7,605 bases of DNA from Candidatus Melainabacteria bacterium. Lineage in GTDB: Bacteria > Cyanobacteriota > Vampirovibrionia > Gastranaerophilales > Gastranaerophilaceae. The position numbers and the translations under genes are program-made. Each line of letters opens with the position of its first letter. Position 1 is the stretch's first letter. The notes under the pieces were generated by a model. That model was not told the origin of the DNA. It worked only from the letters and a program-made list of their open reading frames with translations, and searched no databases. Shown here in pieces: positions 4,997-7,605 of the stretch. Where the stretch lies: NCBI GenBank assembly GCA_003258735.1, contig QHME01000027.1, positions 1-7,605 on the forward strand. The letters are read 5' to 3'.

Positions 4997-6339
4997 TGGC
5001 ACAACAAGGTGTAAAAATGCCTACAACTGAAGATTTGATGTCTATGTGGAACGCATCAGGATTGAAGAAGAAAATCCTTTTCACTTTCTTGATGATTGCC
5101 GTATGGAGATTCGGAGTTCAGATGCCTTTGTTTGGTATTAATAACCAAGTGTTTTCAAATATTGCACAAGGTAATAATATCATCGGTTTCTTGGACTTGT
5201 TTTCAGGTGGTGCGTTAGGTAAGGTTTCAATCCTTGCTTTGGGTATCGGACCGTTTATCACATCTTCAATTATCGTTCAACTTGTTTCTGTAGTTATTCC
5301 ATCTTTGGAAAAACTGCAAAAAGAAGAGGGCGAGGCAGGTAGGAGAAAGCTTTCGCAGTATACAAGAATCTTTACTGTAGTTTTAGCTATCTTCCAATCA
5401 TTTATTTTTATGTTGTACTTGCATCATTTGCCGGGGGCAATTATTCCATCAGTGAATCCGATTGCTTTCTATGCAAGTTCAATATGTGTATTGACTGCAG
5501 GTGCAGTTCTTGTAATGTGGATTTCTGAACTTATCACTGAAAACGGTATCGGTAACGGTGGTTCTTTGGTAATCTTCTGTGGTATCTTATCAGGTATCCC
5601 AATTTATGCAACAAGAACAGCGCAGTTAGTTAAAGCAAGCTCACAAATGCAATTGGGATTGATGATGTTATTAATAATCTTTTTCCTTGCTATGATTTTG
5701 ATTGTAATCATGCAAGAAGCTACAAGAAAAGTTGTCATTGTTAATCCGAAAAGACAAATTGGTAACAAAGTTTATGGTGGTATGAATTCATTCATCCCTT
5801 TCAAATTGAATCCTGGTGGTGTAATGCCTATCATCTTTGCTATTGCTATTTTGTTGTTCCCATCAACAGTTTTGGCTTTGGTAGGACAAGCAAACTTCAA
5901 ATCTTTAGCTGTTAAAAACTTTGTTTTGTCTTTAAATCATTGGTTGAGTCCTGACGGTATTGTATATTATATACTATATGTAGGTTTAATCGTTGCGTTG
6001 ACATTTTTCTATGCATCCATTATGCCAAATATGCAACCGAAGGATATTGCTGATAACTTGAAAAAATATGGTTCATCAATTCCTGGTATCAAACCAGGTA
6101 GACCAACAGCAGAAGCTTTGGATAAAATTTTATCTAAAACAACATTTATCGGAGCTATCGGCTTAGGTATTATTGCATTAGTTCCATCATTTGCAAGTTA
6201 TTTTACGCACATTGAAACATTGCAAGGTATTGGTGCTACATCACTAATCATTATGGTTGGTGTTGCTTTGGATTTGATAAATCAAGTCAAAACACACTTG
6301 CTTGCAAGAAATTATGAATCTTTCTTAAAAGATATGTAA
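4996..6339 (+). CDS. secY: Protein translocase subunit SecY
   Basis: The 447-residue product is the channel of the SecYEG translocon in the inner membrane, through which SecA-driven and ribosome-coupled export runs. Ten hydrophobic segments can be read. The plug/TM2 region is G-F-L-D-L-F-S-G-G-A-L (64-74), then L-G-I-G-P-F-I-T-S-S-I-I-V-Q-L (82-96); I-T-E-N-G-I-G-N-G-G-S-L-V-I-F (180-194) is the SecY signature. L-N-P-G-G-V-M-P-I-I-F-A (271-282) and the cytoplasmic loop with I-P-G-I-K-P-G-R-P-T-A (362-372) complete the pattern. Length is normal. It starts inside the rplO stop codon; the nearest Shine-Dalgarno-like GGAGG (4973-4977) is 18 bp away, too far for ordinary initiation, so re-initiation by terminating ribosomes is likely. 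No adk, map or infA follows; a terminator begins 20 bp after the stop. Confidence 0.97.
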   Translation: MAQQGVKMPTTEDLMSMWNASGLKKKILFTFLMIAVWRFGVQMPLFGINNQVFSNIAQGNNIIGFLDLFSGGALGKVSILALGIGPFITSSIIVQLVSVVIPSLEKLQKEEGEAGRRKLSQYTRIFTVVLAIFQSFIFMLYLHHLPGAIIPSVNPIAFYASSICVLTAGAVLVMWISELITENGIGNGGSLVIFCGILSGIPIYATRTAQLVKASSQMQLGLMMLLIIFFLAMILIVIMQEATRKVVIVNPKRQIGNKVYGGMNSFIPFKLNPGGVMPIIFAIAILLFPSTVLALVGQANFKSLAVKNFVLSLNHWLSPDGIVYYILYVGLIVALTFFYASIMPNMQPKDIADNLKKYGSSIPGIKPGRPTAEALDKILSKTTFIGAIGLGIIALVPSFASYFTHIETLQGIGATSLIIMVGVALDLINQVKTHLLARNYESFLKDM

Positions 6340-6356
6340 ATTTTATAAAAAATAAG

Positions 6357-6392
6357 AGTGAACGCCGACTCAAATGAGTCGGCGTTCATTTT
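6357..6392 (+). terminator. Strong rho-independent terminator after secY
   Basis: A perfect 13-bp stem, TGAACGCCGACTC (6359-6371) with GAGTCGGCGTTCA (6376-6388), closes an AAAT loop and is followed by TTTT. One G-U and one A-T pair extend the base. It ends the ribosomal-protein operon. Confidence 0.93.
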
Positions 6393-6457
6393 GTACTAAA
6401 TCTAAATAGAAAATGTTCTTTTCAGAAGTTTTTAATGTTTCTCCAAAAGTGTTTTTT

Positions 6458-6477
6458 GATTAGATTAGATTAGATTA
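6458..6477. repeat. Four tandem copies of GATTA
   Basis: Four exact 5-bp units lie in the gap after the secY terminator, 4 bp before the palindromic element copy 2. No gene overlaps it. Confidence 0.75.
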
Positions 6478-6481
6478 TTTA

Positions 6482-6630
6482 TGTCATTCCGAACTGACTA
6501 GAATATGAGTTGAGCTAAAGCGAAACGTAATATTCTGTTCCTACTTGGTGTTTTTGCATCTCTAATTTAACATATTAGTCTTATGCAAAATGTGCAATAT
6601 TAGAGACCCTGAAATAAATTCAGGGTGACA
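6482..6630. repeat. Composite palindromic element, copy 2
   Basis: The element starts TGTCA (6482-6486) and ends TGACA (6626-6630). The right palindrome is perfect: ACCCTGAA (6606-6613), loop ATAAA, TTCAGGGT (6619-6626). TCTCTAAT (6559-6566) is the inverse of ATTAGAGA (6599-6606), and the spacer between them matches copy 1. The left arm is longer than in copy 1 and contains AGAATAT (6500-6506) paired with ATATTCT (6530-6536). Read on the minus strand, 6630-6599 matches the plus strand at 3151-3182 with two mismatches in 32 bases. Confidence 0.6.
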
Positions 6631-6655
6631 ATTGGAGTTAAAATCAACATTGATA

Positions 6656-6717
6656 GATTCTGAACAGGAAAAACTACGTCACTATGCTCTATTATTTTTA
6701 ATCCTTTCAGGATGACA
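6656..6717. repeat. Probable degenerate third palindromic element
   Basis: GATTCTGAACAGG (6656-6668) and ATCCT-TTC-AGGAT (6701-6713) followed by GACA look like worn ends of the same repeat class: the minus strand begins TGTCATCCTGAAAGGAT. The interior shares little with copies 1 and 2. Confidence 0.3.
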
Positions 6718-6743
6718 ATGTTTTTTATGTTTGGTAATAAAGT

Positions 6744-6771
6744 AGGTCTGCATTGCTTGCAATGCAGACCT
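6744..6771 (-). terminator. Hairpin after the minus-strand hypothetical gene, likely terminator
   Basis: AGGTCTGCATTG (6744-6755) pairs perfectly with CAATGCAGACCT (6760-6771) around a 4-nt loop. It begins 7 bp past the stop codon of the minus-strand gene. The following minus-strand bases, ACTTTATTA, are only moderately T-rich, so termination may be weak or the hairpin may protect the mRNA 3' end. Confidence 0.65.
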
Positions 6772-6778
6772 TATTCCT

Positions 6779-7189
6779 TTAATTAAAAATTTGAGTTCTA
6801 AAACTTCTGCCATAACCATCCGCGCTGAGTTCGGAAACACGTGAGACTTCATTGCCTTTGTAAATTTGGTGTACAACTCTTTTGCCTCTGGCATCAGGAA
6901 ATCTTACACCTGTTAATGGTTGGTTTTGGCTAATAATCAATTTTTCGGTTTGATTTCCATTTTTTATTAAAACTTCTTTTACAGATTTTGCAAATGTAGA
7001 AATAGGTTTCATACCACCTTTTTCATAATATTCAATCATACTTTTTGGAACGGTAGTGCCACCATTTAAAACTGCCCATTCAGAAACTTCCGGTTTCATG
7101 ACAGTCAAAGTTTTCTTTCCATATTGGATAACTTTTTCAATCCCATCTTCAACAGCTTTAGACTTCAAAATAGACTTAAATAACCCCAT
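6779..7189 (-). CDS. Hypothetical protein, 136 residues, unrecognised
   Basis: I do not recognise this protein. It has 136 residues, is basic and soluble-looking, with no signal peptide, membrane helix or cysteine. The N-terminus is a Lys-rich amphipathic stretch (M-G-L-F-K-S-I-L-K-S-K-A-V-E-D-G-I-E-K-V). The middle is A-V-L-N-G-G-T-T-V-P-K-S-M-I-E-Y-Y-E-K-G-G (39-59). The last 45 residues are Arg- and Gly-rich with alternating polar and hydrophobic residues (V-R-F-P-D-A-R-G-K-R-V-V-H-Q-I-Y-K-G-N-E-V-S-R-V-S-E-L), suggesting beta strands. AAAGGA 8 bp before the ATG supports the start. The gene stands alone between its own promoter and a hairpin, and a 39-bp ATCT microsatellite lies in its upstream region, which may make expression variable. 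Complete and intact; likely lineage-specific. Confidence 0.75.
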   Translation of the reverse strand: MGLFKSILKSKAVEDGIEKVIQYGKKTLTVMKPEVSEWAVLNGGTTVPKSMIEYYEKGGMKPISTFAKSVKEVLIKNGNQTEKLIISQNQPLTGVRFPDARGKRVVHQIYKGNEVSRVSELSADGYGRSFRTQIFN

Positions 7190-7258
7190 AACAAATTCCT
7201 TTCGTTTTATTTCCCTTACTTCTATATAAAAAATCGAAAAATAAAATAATTGCGCAGT

Positions 7259-7298
<40 letters not shown>

Positions 7299-7304
7299 TA
7301 ATGA

Positions 7305-7313
7305 ATTATATCA
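7305..7313 (-). promoter_or_regulatory. Extended -10 promoter for the minus-strand hypothetical gene
   Basis: On the minus strand TGATATAAT (7313-7305) is a perfect extended -10 (TGnTATAAT). No good -35 is visible 17 bp upstream, as is common for extended -10 promoters. The predicted start, about 7298, coincides with the edge of the ATCT tract. A weaker TATATA (7229-7224) lies closer to the gene. Confidence 0.5.
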
Positions 7314-7374
7314 ATAGTTTACAACTTTTTTAATTTATATTTACATATCTTAATCCTTGCTATTTTCCCCAAAT

Positions 7375-7405
7375 AAAAAGAAAAACGACTTTTTTGGAAG
7401 TCGTT
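7375..7405 (-). terminator. Rho-independent terminator of the gene at the right edge
   Basis: On the minus strand AACGACTT (7405-7398), loop CCAAAA, AAGTCGTT (7391-7384) is followed by TTTCTTTTT. It lies 110 bp downstream of the stop codon at 7516-7518 and separates that gene from the next promoter. Confidence 0.75.
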
Positions 7406-7484
7406 GGAAAATCAATAGGAAAAAGGGAAAGGAAAAATTTTTATACTTAATTGTTATTTTAATTTTGTTGTAGTTGTTTTATTT

Positions 7485-7516
7485 AGCTTGCCATCTAGCC
7501 ATCTGAACTTCTGAAT
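7485..7516 (-). repeat. Degenerate octamer array 3 (four units)
   Basis: On the minus strand the units are ATTCAGAA, GTTCAGAT, GGCTAGAT, GGCAAGCT. They share the invariant G at position 6 and purine at position 5 with arrays 1 and 2, and end in the same GGCARGC unit. The array starts at the stop codon of the edge reading frame. Confidence 0.5.
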
Positions 7517-7605
7517 CATCCTTTGCCTTGGCTGTCTTGGATTATTGGCGGCTCTTTTGACGCCTCGGCATTAAACGGCACCGCTCGGATTTGCAACGAA
7601 AACTC
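7516..7605 (-). CDS. Probable C-terminal fragment of an unidentified gene (5' end outside window)
   Basis: The minus-strand frame from the last base is open for 29 codons to TGA (7518-7516); the other two minus frames stop sooner. The text ends in a hydrophilic tail, N-A-E-A-S-K-E-P-P-I-I-Q-D-S-Q-G-K-G. A well-formed minus-strand terminator 110 bp downstream is the best support that a minus-strand gene ends here. Too little remains to name a family. The DNA of this piece is more GC-rich than most of the window. With only 90 bp the reading frame could be chance, and the terminator could serve a gene in another frame. Confidence 0.4.
   Translation of the reverse strand, partial: EFSLQIRAVPFNAEASKEPPIIQDSQGKG

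Larger units (their letters stand above)
6393..6743. other. 351-bp gap without genes, repeat-filled
   Basis: The gap between the secY terminator and the hairpin of the convergent gene holds the GATTA tandem repeat, palindromic element copy 2 and a degenerate third element. Lying between two convergent transcripts, it needs no promoter and I see none. Confidence 0.7.

Noticed and set aside
6682..6894. Minus-strand reading frame of 70 codons
   Set aside because: It overlaps the 3' part of the gene at 6779-7189 in another frame and runs through the terminator hairpin and repeat DNA.
7450..7522. Minus-strand mini-frame of about 22 codons starting M-I-Q-K-F-R-W
   Set aside because: It coincides with octamer array 3 and low-complexity AT DNA and has no ribosome site at proper spacing.

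Overview
The window is AT-rich and reads as an ordinary chromosomal segment of a bacterium that I place, by inference, in the non-photosynthetic cyanobacterial sister group Vampirovibrionia/Melainabacteria (Gastranaerophilales-like). The main clue is the minus-strand pilin-like protein: its N-terminus (K-S-G-F-T-L-A-E-V-L-I-T-L-G-I-I-G-V-V-A-A) is typical of the many small pseudopilins in those gut genomes. The AT-rich codon use and short gene clusters separated by repeat-filled gaps agree. No rRNA, tRNA, CRISPR, transposase, phage or defence gene is visible.

Left part (1-2883): the 3' end of rpmA (ribosomal protein L27) runs off the left edge and ends at a symmetric, probably bidirectional terminator. 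Facing it on the minus strand are a small unknown gene, leuC (3-isopropylmalate dehydratase large subunit, with no leuD beside it) and a pilin-like gene with a good sigma-70-type promoter. A small Cro/CI-type regulator (2884-3105) diverges from the pilin gene across an 86-bp region that carries an 11-bp direct repeat touching both translation starts.

Middle part (3106-6392): a 539-bp gap is packed with repeats: two inverted arrays of a degenerate purine-rich octamer flank dispersed palindromic elements. It ends in a promoter and a structured leader for a short ribosomal-protein operon, rpsE-rpmD-rplO-secY. This is the tail of the classical spc operon, cut off from rplR on one side and from adk/map/infA on the other, and closed by a strong terminator. 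The products are three large-subunit/small-subunit proteins and the SecY translocon channel; rplO and secY overlap by one base.

Right part (6393-7605): a second repeat-filled gap carries a paralogous copy of the palindromic element. It is followed by a minus-strand unknown gene whose likely promoter places a 39-bp ATCT microsatellite at the start of its transcript. The right edge holds another terminator, a third octamer array and probably the last codons of a minus-strand gene.

I see no clearly new multi-gene system. The unexplained signal lies between the genes: the octamer arrays, the composite palindromic element with compensatory base changes, and the ATCT tract.
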